The notes beneath the pieces were generated by a model that worked only from the letters and a program-made list of their open reading frames with translations, was not told the DNA's origin and did not search any database. The position numbers and the translations under genes are program-made. This document shows positions 34,047-42,297 of a stretch of 64,000 nt of DNA, piece after piece. Origin of the DNA: Clostridium beijerinckii (GTDB lineage Bacteria > Bacillota > Clostridia > Clostridiales > Clostridiaceae); assembly GCA_003129525.1 (NCBI GenBank), contig CP029329.1, positions 3,332,501 to 3,396,500 of the forward strand. The letters are read 5' to 3'. The stretch's first letter is position 1. Every line of letters starts with the position of its first letter.

Positions 34047-34247
34047 TTATTTTTCAATATCGAATTGAATTCCACATATTTTATCAGTAAAACCTTCTTC
34101 AATCCCTCCATATGTGAAAGTTAAACCTTTTTTCAATAATATTCTTCCTATCTCATTTGCTATTTGTATTGATTTATTTTTTGGTATGCCATCTATATCA
34201 ATACTCATTTTAGAAGTACAGTCTTTAATTAGTTCTTTATGTGACAT
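34047..34247 (-). CDS. Small phage protein, unknown
   Basis: 66 aa, MSHKELIKDCTSKMSIDIDG, ending in FTYGGIEEGFTDKICGIQFD. No domain recognised. Ribosome site AGGAGA. Part of the middle gene cluster. Confidence 0.65.
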   Translation of the reverse strand: MSHKELIKDCTSKMSIDIDGIPKNKSIQIANEIGRILLKKGLTFTYGGIEEGFTDKICGIQFDIEK

Positions 34248-34285
34248 TTATATGTCTCCTTTATTTCGCCAGATTTTAGAATTGT

Positions 34286-34516
34286 TTATTGATTGTTGTT
34301 GCCACTTGCATTGAATGTTAATTTTAATGTGTACTCACATGCAAACTTAAATGATTGTTCTTCATTAAAACCTTGTTTTTTCATTTCATCATACATATTT
34401 TTATTTATTTGTACTATTGAAGAAAACATTTCCACTAAGTTTTGAGTTTCTCTTTTTAATTCTCCAATATTTATAGCATTTTGAACTTGATTTAATATAT
34501 TATTTTTCTTTTCCAT
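34286..34516 (-). CDS. Small helical phage protein, unknown
   Basis: 76 aa, amphipathic helices (NQVQNAINIGELKRETQNLV). Its last part (GFNEEQSFKFACEYTLKL) resembles a short conserved motif in clostridial phage proteins. Function unknown. Its leader and that of the 34548 gene share CTAAAATCTGGCG before the gene. Confidence 0.65.
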   Translation of the reverse strand: MEKKNNILNQVQNAINIGELKRETQNLVEMFSSIVQINKNMYDEMKKQGFNEEQSFKFACEYTLKLTFNASGNNNQ

Positions 34517-34547
34517 ACTCTTTTTACTCCTTCATCAAATTTAAGTA

Positions 34548-34757
34548 TTATTTGATTCCACTACCTATGCTTGGTGGTTTTATTCTTGTTATCACTTCAC
34601 CTGATGATGTATCTGGTTGCCTAGTTCCTTGATATCCTTGTAGTTTTCTTGGTTTATTATTTTTATTCCACAAACTTTTAATCATTAAGAAACCAAGAAA
34701 TTGAACAATTATGATTGTCCCACATATTATTAATGTTATTTGAATCCATTGACTCAT
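34548..34757 (-). CDS. Single-span membrane protein, unknown
   Basis: 69 aa. Residues about 5-28 are a membrane span (IQITLIICGTIIIVQFLGFL); the rest is a basic, Pro/Gly-rich cytoplasmic tail (KLQGYQGTRQPDTSSGE). Could act in superinfection exclusion or simply be an early small protein; nothing decides. Confidence 0.65.
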   Translation of the reverse strand: MSQWIQITLIICGTIIIVQFLGFLMIKSLWNKNNKPRKLQGYQGTRQPDTSSGEVITRIKPPSIGSGIK

Positions 34758-34794
34758 ACTTTTCCACTCCTTCGCCAGATTTTAGTATTACGTA

Positions 34795-34944
34795 TTAATT
34801 ATTGCTACAATCATAACTGCTGCTTTCTGTATTCTTTTCACAATTCTCACAATCATTGTTCCAACTACAATTTTCCATTTCATATTCATATATTTCATCA
34901 ACCTTGCAGTTTTTCCATTTACATATGCCATCTTTATAACTCAT
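34795..34944 (-). CDS. 49-aa Cys-rich protein
   Basis: ATG at 34942-34944; six Cys (positions 8, 13, 26, 32, 35, 47), including WNNDCENC. Looks metal-binding. Unknown family. Starts 9 bases after the stop of the 34954-35613 gene. Confidence 0.55.
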   Translation of the reverse strand: MSYKDGICKWKNCKVDEIYEYEMENCSWNNDCENCEKNTESSSYDCSNN

Positions 34945-34953
34945 TGTTCTATC

Positions 34954-35613
34954 TCACTCTTCTCTATTTTTTTCAAACTCAATAACCCAAACATAAGGAT
35001 TAGCATTCCAACCGTACATATCAATTTCACTTTTGTTTACTGTACTATCCCAAAGGTTTTCAAATGCCTTCCTTGGAGTCCTTGGCATATCTCTCCAACT
35101 AAACTGATCTTCACTTGCTGCATATTTAAATACTTGATTATCCTTTGTATATTCTCTAATTCCTTCTGATAAGAAATCTTTATGTTCCATATCATGTAGG
35201 CGTTCAATTCTTATATCTGTTACTTTTAAAAATATCCTTGCTGCTTCTTTGGGCATATGAATTGATGGTTTCCATTTATCAATGAATGATTGTGGATAGT
35301 CTCCACCAACTTTATATGCATATCCGCCAGTCCATTCCTGCCACGTCTCTCTTACATAAAGAACATCTCCAACATGATATTTACTATATTTGCTTATATA
35401 CTCTTCTAATGTCCACCATACTGGTGCATGTGTATAATCCTTAATGTACCATCTACCATCACTGTTATTAAATTCTTTCCAAAAACCATATCCGCTTGGT
35501 TCATCATTGGATGGTGTCCTTTTTATATTTCTTCTTGTAGTTGTTTTTTTACTATCTAAAAGGGCCTGTACCATTGCTGTATTAAATAATATTGGTTTTA
35601 TCAAATCTCTCAC
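34954..35613 (-). CDS. ASCH-like phage protein
   Basis: 219 aa. N-terminal pattern KPILFNTAMVQALLDSKKTT followed by TRR is the hallmark of a phage family with an ASCH/PUA-like fold. A GDVLYVRETW motif and C-terminal NPYVWVIEF support it. ASCH domains bind RNA or modified nucleotides; the role in phages is unknown. Confidence 0.8.
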   Translation of the reverse strand: MRDLIKPILFNTAMVQALLDSKKTTTRRNIKRTPSNDEPSGYGFWKEFNNSDGRWYIKDYTHAPVWWTLEEYISKYSKYHVGDVLYVRETWQEWTGGYAYKVGGDYPQSFIDKWKPSIHMPKEAARIFLKVTDIRIERLHDMEHKDFLSEGIREYTKDNQVFKYAASEDQFSWRDMPRTPRKAFENLWDSTVNKSEIDMYGWNANPYVWVIEFEKNREE

Positions 35614-35649
35614 TCCTTTACTACGTCAAATCTACATATTCAGCATTAC

Positions 35650-35808
35650 TTATTTAACTTCTTTACTCATATTCTCAGATTTATTTGCAATATACCCGAT
35701 TTCTTTAAGTTCTATATATAAAGCATCTTTTATACTTATCCCTTCATCCTCTATTCTTCTTTGTGCTTTAGGGACTATTATATTTACAATATCCGTAATA
35801 ACTCCCAT
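35650..35808 (-). CDS. 52-aa phage protein, unknown
   Basis: ATG at 35806-35808 with AGGAG upstream; MGVITDIVNIIVPKAQRRIE and ALYIELKEIGYIANKSEN. Helical. No family recognised. Confidence 0.55.
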   Translation of the reverse strand: MGVITDIVNIIVPKAQRRIEDEGISIKDALYIELKEIGYIANKSENMSKEVK

Positions 35809-35928
35809 ACCTTTAATCTCCTAATTTTTAAGAAGAGAGCCCTTAACTACTCTCTTCTATTTATAATTTGCAGTAACCTTAATTAGCAATTTGAAATCCC
35901 TGCTAACGCCTTATAGTCCTGCAAGATC

Positions 35929-36168
35929 TTAGATGATTTTGCTATCTTTCAATTTCATAATATCTTTAGCTTTTATCCAACAATCTTTACAACAACCGCT
36001 ACTTATACAATCATCTAATGTAAAATTAAATCCTAAATCATGAGGGCAATGATAATTTTTCCCGGTTATTTTATCTTGTACATAGCTACCTAACATTTCA
36101 AATCTTTTTTCTAATTCCTTTAGAGTCATCAACTTAGCTACTTGTTTAATTGCTATCATTCGTACCAA
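35929..36168 (-). CDS. Cys-rich small phage protein
   Basis: 79 aa with His/Cys cluster YHCPHDLGFNFTLDDCISSG, then CCKDCW; probably zinc-binding. N-terminus MVRMIAIKQVAKLMTLKELE; the true start may be the second Met. Unknown role. Confidence 0.65.
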   Translation of the reverse strand: MVRMIAIKQVAKLMTLKELEKRFEMLGSYVQDKITGKNYHCPHDLGFNFTLDDCISSGCCKDCWIKAKDIMKLKDSKII

Positions 36169-36175
36169 TCTCCTT

Positions 36176-36490
36176 TTAATTAATTATTGCTTTTAAATTA
36201 TTAAAGAATTTTTCTTTTTCTTCTTGTGTAAGATCCTCTGTATATTCTCCAAAAACTTCTTCTAATGTTTTCTCTGGTTGTTCAAAGTAAGCATTAACTA
36301 TTTTATCTATAACCTCAGCTTTTTTATCCATATGTTTTATATCCCTCACTTCTTTTTCAGCTTCTTGCAGCAATCTAGAATAATTTGCACTATTTACTTC
36401 ACCAGTCTTATATCCTGTTGCCATCCTCATACATGAAGCATAATTCATTAATTTTCTACTTTCTTGAATAAGATTCTGCATATGCTTCAT
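36176..36490 (-). CDS. Unknown phage protein
   Basis: 104 aa, helical: MKHMQNLIQESRKLMNYASC, acidic C-terminus (GEYTEDLTQEEKEKFFNNLK). Directly downstream of dnaB by 6 bases, so co-transcribed with the replication genes. Confidence 0.65.
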   Translation of the reverse strand: MKHMQNLIQESRKLMNYASCMRMATGYKTGEVNSANYSRLLQEAEKEVRDIKHMDKKAEVIDKIVNAYFEQPEKTLEEVFGEYTEDLTQEEKEKFFNNLKAIIN

Positions 36491-36496
36491 GACACA

Positions 36497-37816
36497 TTAC
36501 CTCCTTATAACATCCAAAGAACCGAATCTTTGATATTGTCCAAGCCATGCAAGCTTTGTAGTTCCTGTTTTTCCATTTCTATTTTTAGCTGTAATGACTT
36601 CTGCTATATTCCTATCTTCTGATTCTTTATTGTAATATTCATCCCTATATAGAAAGTGAATTACATCTGCATCCTGTTCTATTGAACCTGATTCTCTTAA
36701 ATCTGATAATATAGGTCTATGATCTGCTCTTTGTTCTGGTGCTCTAGATAGTTGTGCTAATGCAATAATGTTAATTCCTAATTCTTTAGCTAATCCTTTA
36801 ATTTCTCTTGATATATAGGCTACTTCTTGTTCTCTATTTGTTGTATTTAAAGTAGTTCTTATAAGCTGTATATAGTCTATTAAGACAAGATCTAATCCAC
36901 TTTGTATTTTTAATTTTCTACATTTAGCTTTTATATCAGTCAGCAGTGATGATGTATCATCTATAAATAACTTTCTTTTCGTTAAGTCATTTGCTCCCAA
37001 AGATATTTTTTCGAATTCTTTATCATTCAATTGTCCAGTTGATACATTTGAAAAATCAACTAAACATTTAGCAGCTAATAATCTATCCATAAGTTGGTCT
37101 TTAGGCATTTCTAACGAAAATATTGCTACATTGGCATTTTTAGAAACTGCTTGTCCTATATTTAATGCTAATGCTGTTTTACCCATAGAAGGCCTTGCTG
37201 CTATTACTACAAAATCAGATTTTTTAAGTCCAGATGTTACTTTATCTAAATCATTAAATCCAGTGCTTAATCCTACTAATTGCCCTCCATTCCTATATCT
37301 TTCTTCTAAGTTTATAAGGGTTTGCTCAACTGCATCAGCAATTGGTACTATATCATTTGTACTTTGACTTGATGAAACTTTATATAATTCATTTTCTGTA
37401 TCATCAATTATGCTTTTTATGTTTTCTTCTTCATGAGCTTTTTGTAATAATCTTTTGCTCGTTTTAATTAATCTACGTCTATTTGCTTTTTCCTTAACTA
37501 TTTCTGCATAAGCTATAACATTACTACTCTCAAAGTATGATGTAGCTAATTCAGTTAAATAAGTGACTCCACCACATCTATCAAGTAAACCCTTCTTCCT
37601 AATTTCCTCAATAACTGTAACAAGATCTATCCCAATTCTACGATTAGCAAGTGACATTACTACTTCATAAATTTTTTTATGTTTATCTACATAAAAATCA
37701 TCTGCTATTACTATTGGCTCAACTTCAATTAACTTATCTAAACTGCTTATTATACACCCAAGTACTGCCTGCTCTGCTTGTAAGTTACTTGGTAATGGTC
37801 CTTCTAAATAATCCAT
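36497..37816 (-). CDS. dnaB: Replicative DNA helicase (DnaB family)
   Basis: 439 aa, full length. N-terminal DnaB domain (LPSNLQAEQAVLGCIISS); RecA-like domain with Walker A (ARPSMGKTALALNI), Walker B (LDLVLIDYIQLI), and LSDLRESGSIEQDADVI. It unwinds the phage origin. Starts 1 base after the initiator gene's stop, forming a replication operon with it. Confidence 0.95.
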   Translation of the reverse strand: MDYLEGPLPSNLQAEQAVLGCIISSLDKLIEVEPIVIADDFYVDKHKKIYEVVMSLANRRIGIDLVTVIEEIRKKGLLDRCGGVTYLTELATSYFESSNVIAYAEIVKEKANRRRLIKTSKRLLQKAHEEENIKSIIDDTENELYKVSSSQSTNDIVPIADAVEQTLINLEERYRNGGQLVGLSTGFNDLDKVTSGLKKSDFVVIAARPSMGKTALALNIGQAVSKNANVAIFSLEMPKDQLMDRLLAAKCLVDFSNVSTGQLNDKEFEKISLGANDLTKRKLFIDDTSSLLTDIKAKCRKLKIQSGLDLVLIDYIQLIRTTLNTTNREQEVAYISREIKGLAKELGINIIALAQLSRAPEQRADHRPILSDLRESGSIEQDADVIHFLYRDEYYNKESEDRNIAEVITAKNRNGKTGTTKLAWLGQYQRFGSLDVIRR

Positions 37817-37817
37817 A

Positions 37818-38666
37818 CTACAAATCTCCTAACAATTCTTTATTTATTTCTATTTCTGAAGCTTCATGAGTTTCTTTAGCTTTTGAGGTTATTGGTATTA
37901 CATTGCCTCGCTGCCTGTTGTAATTGCCTTCTAGTACCTTGATGTAATTGCTCTCTTTAATAATCCAATCAAATCCACAATTAGGCCATTTACCACTTCT
38001 GCCTGAAAGATAATCACTACTCTCAGTCATTATGAATAACTCTTTAATCTTGTTTATGCCTAATGATCTAAATATTGTTTTAATATGCTTGTCTCTAGTC
38101 TTGTTCCTAGCTTTAACTCGTGGTAAAGACTTACAGGTGCTATTAAACATATTAATAATTAATTCATATGGCACTGTGGAATCAGGTTGACCTGTTCCAC
38201 AAGATATAATATTTTTAGTAGATGGGTTTTTAGTAGATGGGTTTTTTGCTCCGACTTTTGAGTCGTACCCCTCCGACTTTTGGGTCGTACCCCCTCCGAC
38301 TTTTGAGTCGTATTCCTCCGACTTTTGAGTCGTATCAGTTGTTATAAGCTTATGATAACTTTCTCCAACTGCATAAAATGAATAACTTCCACCTTTTAAA
38401 ACATGCTCATGTTCTAAAACTTTACATTCAATTAATTTATTCAGCCTTCTTTTCAATACATCATTACTCTTTATCTTTAGAATAGGTAAGTCTTTTAATA
38501 ATGCTGCTGATTTAAGCCAGTAAAAGGGCTTATCATCTATTATCTTTATTGTCATATTCCCACTATCTTTAAAGTCTATAAAATACCTTAAAATAAGAGC
38601 ATCTTTTTCGTCTAAATTAAAATCTATCAATGTTTGTTGAGAAAAACCTTCTATCGTGTATTTCAT
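37818..38666 (-). CDS. Phage replication initiator / replisome organiser
   Basis: 282 aa. N-terminal winged helix (LDEKDALILRYFIDFKDSGN), a Ser/Thr/Lys-rich repeat region (TTQKSEEYDSKVGG-type units and KNPSTKNPSTKN, about 110-150), and a C-terminal domain (WPNCGFDWIIKESNYIKVLE) typical of Firmicute phage replication proteins. The repeated peptide reflects DNA iterons within the gene, so the origin is probably internal, as in lambda O. It should load the adjacent DnaB. Confidence 0.85.
   Translation of the reverse strand: MKYTIEGFSQQTLIDFNLDEKDALILRYFIDFKDSGNMTIKIIDDKPFYWLKSAALLKDLPILKIKSNDVLKRRLNKLIECKVLEHEHVLKGGSYSFYAVGESYHKLITTDTTQKSEEYDSKVGGGTTQKSEGYDSKVGAKNPSTKNPSTKNIISCGTGQPDSTVPYELIINMFNSTCKSLPRVKARNKTRDKHIKTIFRSLGINKIKELFIMTESSDYLSGRSGKWPNCGFDWIIKESNYIKVLEGNYNRQRGNVIPITSKAKETHEASEIEINKELLGDL
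38249..38334. repeat. Replication origin: four iterons in the initiator gene
   Basis: Four 19-bp copies of CTCCGACTTTTGAGTCGTA start at 38249, 38271, 38294 and 38316 (spacing 22, 23, 22 bases, two helical turns). Three are identical; the second has one change (GGG for GAG). Each contains the dyad CGACT-TTTG-AGTCG. Beside them are two copies of a TAGATGGGTTTTT motif (38218-38247). Confidence 0.8.
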
Positions 38667-38683
38667 CCTGTGCCTCCTTTACT

Positions 38684-39571
38684 TTAGTTTTCACTTGATA
38701 AATAAGTATTAAAGGTAATTTTAAATGCTGCCTTTGTTTCTATTGGCATACTCGCATAATAATCATTAATTAATTTCTTTAATTCTTCTAACTTTGATTC
38801 AAAAGATTCTGGTTTATTTTCAATTTTCTTTTTAGCCTTAGTTAAATACATTTCAGCGAATGTCTTTCTATCATTTTCGCTTTCAACAGGTTGCTTAATT
38901 CCATTAATCAAAATCTCAACCTCTTCTTTAGATTCTTTAGGATCTAAGGCTTTAATTTCTTCATGAATTATCTTTTGTTCATCTTTTGTTAAATTACTAA
39001 GCGTATGAGCTTGGGTTAGTGTTATCTCTTCCTTATCTAATTTTTCTTTAAGTGGTTTAATCAAATCTTTATCTACCTTTTGATATCTTCCAACTTGTAC
39101 CCCAGAAAGCTTCATATCAGCTCCTATTAAATCCCTGGTCTTTCCTTTAGGTAAATCCTCACCATTAGCTTTCTTCTGCTCATAGATAGCCTTAAGCCTT
39201 TTAATACCTTCCATCTTTTCACTAGGTAATAATTCTCTTTGTTCCACATTAGCTTGTATTAACATTATCTCTGCATCTAAATCAATAATTTCTTTAACCT
39301 GACACGGTACTTTTATATAATTCAAACTCTTTAAAGCATGATATCTTCTTTCACCTGAAATAATTTCATAAGTTCCATTATCCTTTTTTCTAACTACTAG
39401 ATTATGCATAAGACCATTTTCTTTAATTGATGATGCAAGATCTTCTATTTCCCTAATACCATAAAAATTTCTTGAGGAAGGAACTAGGTTACTTATATCT
39501 AGCTCCTGAATAAAACTTTGCTTTTCTACTCCGTTTATTTTAGCTGCTAAACCCTTTAAATAATCCGACAT
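38684..39571 (-). CDS. parB: ParB-type partition protein
   Basis: 295 aa. The N-terminal CTPase/DNA-clamp domain has RNFYGIREIEDLASSIKENG, ISGERRYHALKSL and the helix-turn-helix around LSGVQVGRYQKVDKDLIKPL. The C-terminal half is charged. ParB loads on parS and works with ParA. Overlaps parA by 16 bases. ParAB in an integrating phage suggests a plasmid-like stage or a role in DNA positioning. Confidence 0.88.
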   Translation of the reverse strand: MSDYLKGLAAKINGVEKQSFIQELDISNLVPSSRNFYGIREIEDLASSIKENGLMHNLVVRKKDNGTYEIISGERRYHALKSLNYIKVPCQVKEIIDLDAEIMLIQANVEQRELLPSEKMEGIKRLKAIYEQKKANGEDLPKGKTRDLIGADMKLSGVQVGRYQKVDKDLIKPLKEKLDKEEITLTQAHTLSNLTKDEQKIIHEEIKALDPKESKEEVEILINGIKQPVESENDRKTFAEMYLTKAKKKIENKPESFESKLEELKKLINDYYASMPIETKAAFKITFNTYLSSEN

Positions 39572-40308
39572 AACAATTCCTCCACCAATGCTTTATAATC
39601 CTTAGATGCATTAGCTCTGTTATTAAAGTAAATTACTGGAGTAGATTCAAAGGTACTTTTAACGACATCAATGTTGTCTCTTATTGTTTGGTTAAACATC
39701 AAATCACCTAATTCTCCTTTAAGTTCTTCCTTTACCTCTCTATTTATCCTGGTAGCCCTGTCCATAGTTATAAATACGCCAAGTAAATTTAAATTTTCAT
39801 TAAATTCCTCTTTAACAGAATTAACGCTGCTAATCAAATATTCAAACCCATCTAGTGAGAATTTATCAATTTTAAGTGGTACCAAAACATAATCACTTGC
39901 AACTAATGCATTTATTGAAATCATCCCTAATGATGGTGGACAGTCTATAAGAACATAATCAAATGGTGCTTCTGATTTATCTAACCACTTTTTAAGCCTT
40001 GTTTCCCTAGCTTTTTTAGTATCTGCAAGTATCTCAGATTCACTAGCAATAAGATTTATATTTGCAGGTATAAGCCATACATTCTCATATTCAGTCATAG
40101 TTACTGAAACATCCTCACCTTTGAGAAGATTATAAGAACCTAATGAATTTGGATAATACATACCTACATACTTAGTCGCATTACTTTGTGGATCAAGGTC
40201 TATAATCAAAACCTTATTACCTAATCTACCTAATTCAGCTGCAACATTAACACATGATGTTGTTTTAGCAACCCCACCTTTTATATTTAAAAAACTTATA
40301 ATTTTCAT
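39556..40308 (-). CDS. parA: ParA-type ATPase
   Basis: 250 aa with a deviant Walker A (KGGVAKTTSCVNVA), VLIIDLDPQSNATKYVG, and DYVLIDCPPSLGM. No N-terminal DNA-binding extension, so it is of the short (Soj-like) class, which usually does not repress its own operon. It segregates DNA with ParB. Confidence 0.92.
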   Translation of the reverse strand: MKIISFLNIKGGVAKTTSCVNVAAELGRLGNKVLIIDLDPQSNATKYVGMYYPNSLGSYNLLKGEDVSVTMTEYENVWLIPANINLIASESEILADTKKARETRLKKWLDKSEAPFDYVLIDCPPSLGMISINALVASDYVLVPLKIDKFSLDGFEYLISSVNSVKEEFNENLNLLGVFITMDRATRINREVKEELKGELGDLMFNQTIRDNIDVVKSTFESTPVIYFNNRANASKDYKALVEELLCRII

Positions 40309-40341
40309 CTCTTTACATTTCCTCCATTCTATTTTATAATG

Positions 40342-40367
40342 GAGATACGGAAGGCAATCCGTATCTC
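40342..40367. promoter_or_regulatory. Perfect dyad before parAB: candidate parS or operator
   Basis: GAGATACGGA-AGGCAA-TCCGTATCTC, perfect 10-bp arms with a 6-base spacer, 34 bases before the parA start. It lacks a T-run, so is not a terminator. A second hairpin (TCCATT/AATGGA, about 40323-40343) can cover the parA ribosome site. Its sequence differs from chromosomal parS. Confidence 0.5.
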
Positions 40368-40386
40368 AAATAATATTAAATTAAGC

Positions 40387-40491
40387 TTATAATTGAACCT
40401 TTACCAAAGGTTCTTTTTTCATTTCCAGTAATATTCTTGCAAGCTTATCTTTTAAGTCTTTAGCCTTACAAGCTATAGAGAAATTCCCCAT
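40387..40491 (-). CDS. 34-aa small protein, unknown
   Basis: ATG at 40489-40491 after a very strong AGGGAGGTAGGG. MGNFSIACKAKDLKDKLARI, then LLEMKKEPLVKVQL. Helical, basic. Lies between the 40513 gene and parA; could be an early phage peptide or leader for parA. Confidence 0.5.
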   Translation of the reverse strand: MGNFSIACKAKDLKDKLARILLEMKKEPLVKVQL

Positions 40492-40512
40492 TATCCCTAC
40501 CTCCCTTCACAA

Positions 40513-41007
40513 TTAATACCATTGTTTACCCTCATGTGTTACATGCAGCCAAATCTTCCTTTTACCCTCCAAAAATGCAAAACGTAAATATTCTTTTCTA
40601 TACTCTTCTGTTGGTTGCAAATTTTCATAATCTTCATCTGAATATTTATGAAGTTGCTTTTTAGTTCCATCAGCTTTTAATATATTTATTTTATTTACTA
40701 CACTTACAAAACAATTTTTGTAATCTTCGTCAGTTTCACGATTTGGATGAGGTGCTACATAATCTATATCCTCAACATAGTTAATTGCCTTTGGAACTGT
40801 AATCATTCTATTGTCCATACCTTGACCATTAAAATAGTTAATAATGAAGTTCCTGAAAATTTCTTTATTTTCTTCTGTTAGATCCTCATACCCTTTTACT
40901 TTTTCTGCATCAATCCTATGACAACTTTTCAAATCTTCTAAACAAGTAAGCTTATAATTATTCAAACCATTTTTTTGATAAATTTTTTCAATATCATATC
41001 TATTCAT
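40513..41007 (-). CDS. Unknown early phage protein
   Basis: 164 aa. N-terminal NGLNNYKLTCLEDLKSCHRI; C-terminus aromatic (LEGKRKIWLHVTHEGKQWY). No domain recognised. It lies in the early operon behind the regulators. Confidence 0.7.
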   Translation of the reverse strand: MNRYDIEKIYQKNGLNNYKLTCLEDLKSCHRIDAEKVKGYEDLTEENKEIFRNFIINYFNGQGMDNRMITVPKAINYVEDIDYVAPHPNRETDEDYKNCFVSVVNKINILKADGTKKQLHKYSDEDYENLQPTEEYRKEYLRFAFLEGKRKIWLHVTHEGKQWY

Positions 41008-41010
41008 AAT

Positions 41011-41154
41011 TTAATCCTCCCTACATAATTTGCATTTAGCATAATTTCCACAACAAACTTTAAGCAAATGCTCTTTTCTAAACTTTTTATCTAAAATGCT
41101 GCTGCGTAATTTGTGACTATTATTTATAAATTTTGGGCACTTTATTGAACACAT
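41011..41154 (-). CDS. 47-aa Cys-rich basic protein
   Basis: ATG 41152-41154, overlapping the excisionase-like gene by 13 bases, with AGGGAG upstream. MCSIKCPKF at the start and VCCGNYAKCKLC at the end, so six Cys, probably a zinc-binding pair. Function unknown. Confidence 0.6.
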   Translation of the reverse strand: MCSIKCPKFINNSHKLRSSILDKKFRKEHLLKVCCGNYAKCKLCRED

Positions 41155-41390
41155 TTAAATTGCTCCCTTCTTCCTTGAGTTACATAATCTAAATCCTTTA
41201 TGTTATCAAGGTCATTTAAATCTTTATCTTCTGCCCAAAGTAAAAACCTTTCAATTTCTAATTTTCTTACTTTAAGTCTTCCAAGTTTTAAAGCTTTAAG
41301 TAATCCTTTATCAATAAGCTTTCTTATAGTTGGTTTGTCTGTTTTTAAAAGCTTTGATGCTTCATCAACTGTAAATAAAATATCTTCCAT
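41142..41390 (-). CDS. Excisionase-like helix-turn-helix protein
   Basis: 82 aa from ATG 41388-41390 (MEDILFTVDEASKLLKTDKP); the ATG 9 bases upstream sits on the ribosome site AAGGAG. The MerR-like helix-turn-helix (TVDEASKLLKTDKPTIRKLI) is typical of excisionases and DNA-binding accessory proteins. As an early gene it may direct excision, though it is far from int. Confidence 0.75.
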   Translation of the reverse strand: MEDILFTVDEASKLLKTDKPTIRKLIDKGLLKALKLGRLKVRKLEIERFLLWAEDKDLNDLDNIKDLDYVTQGRREQFKCVQ

Positions 41391-41405
41391 AAATATCATC
41401 TCCTT

Positions 41406-41840
41406 CTATTTTGCAAATTTTAAAGTCATAATAGCCTCAGCCACGTCATCAAGCTCTTTCATTATTAAATCCCATTGTGGACGCTCTTGATCATCAATAA
41501 TTCCATCACATGTAATTTCTATCATCAAATCTTTACACTTAAGGAAATCTGACACTTCCTTTTGAAGCTTCAATATGGCAACTGGAAGTTCTCTAATCTC
41601 AATGTTAGGTAAATATTTTTGTCCTATCTCAGCACTTGTCTTTAAATGTTGATAAGCTAAATACTGTGTATCATAAATTTCAATCATCTTAATAACCACT
41701 TTATCTGGTGGAATTCTCTTCCCTCCCTCATAAGCTCTTAAGCTATCAACAGATATGTCCATTAGCTCTGATGCCTTTTCTTGAGTTAAACCTGTTGACT
41801 CTCTCGCTATTTGGTAAATATTTCTGTATTCTTGTACCAT
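41406..41840 (-). CDS. Helix-turn-helix regulator (XRE type)
   Basis: 144 aa. Residues about 5-60 form an XRE helix-turn-helix (STGLTQEKASELMDISVDSL). The C-terminal part is helical and unique. An operator-like site (41878-41898) precedes it. Probably an early regulator. Confidence 0.8.
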   Translation of the reverse strand: MVQEYRNIYQIARESTGLTQEKASELMDISVDSLRAYEGGKRIPPDKVVIKMIEIYDTQYLAYQHLKTSAEIGQKYLPNIEIRELPVAILKLQKEVSDFLKCKDLMIEITCDGIIDDQERPQWDLIMKELDDVAEAIMTLKFAK

Positions 41841-41877
41841 TCATTTCACCTCCTATATGTACTAAAATAGAATTGAT

Positions 41878-41898
41878 AAGTTTGAGTTTCTAGAACTT
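41878..41898. promoter_or_regulatory. Fourth, imperfect immunity operator
   Basis: AAGTTTGA-N5-TAGAACTT-like site resembling the three operators at 42132-42225. It overlaps the end of the Cro-like gene and precedes the 41840 regulator, so the repressor may act there too. Confidence 0.4.
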
Positions 41899-42103
41899 AA
41901 ATATTAAAAAAAATAGCTAGTATTTCTTTTTGATTTAATTCTAATATTTTAATTATTTTATTAGCTAAATCAATATGAACTTTAGTTTTTCCACATTCTA
42001 TTAAACAGTAGCTGGCTTTATTTTTATAACCTAACATTTTAGCCATTTGCTCTTGAGAATATTGTTTTCGTTCTCTAAACTTTATAAGCAATTTAGTATT
42101 CAT
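41897..42103 (-). CDS. Cro-like XRE regulator
   Basis: 68 aa, a single helix-turn-helix domain (RKQYSQEQMAKMLGYKNKAS). It is divergent from the repressor gene across a three-operator region, so it is the first lytic gene. Probably antagonises the repressor. Confidence 0.85.
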   Translation of the reverse strand: MNTKLLIKFRERKQYSQEQMAKMLGYKNKASYCLIECGKTKVHIDLANKIIKILELNQKEILAIFFNI

Positions 42104-42131
42104 AAAAATTCTCCTATTCTAATTATTTAAG

Positions 42132-42225
42132 GTTTGATTTTCTCAAACTTTATATTTTTATTATAGTTTTAGTTTCTCAAACTGTCAATACTATTTTATT
42201 GAAAAAGTTTAATTTTTTCAAACTT
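42132..42225. promoter_or_regulatory. Immunity operator region, three operators, early promoter
   Basis: Three dyads share AGTTTGA/TCAAACT half-sites: 42132-42148, 42165-42183 and 42205-42225. The early promoter on the minus strand (-35 TTGACA 42183-42188, 17 bases, -10 TATAAT 42160-42165) is covered exactly by the middle operator. On the plus strand TATAAT at 42255-42260 probably serves the repressor. This is a classic temperate switch. Confidence 0.8.
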
Positions 42226-42297
42226 GTTTTTCTGTATTTTATATTATGTTAAAATATAATTAGTTTAAATAATTTAAACCTCAAAGGAAGGTATGCT

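Noticed and set aside
38249..38334. Short regularly spaced repeats resembling CRISPR repeats
   Set aside because: Spacers are only 3-4 bases and the repeats are coding; they fit iterons.
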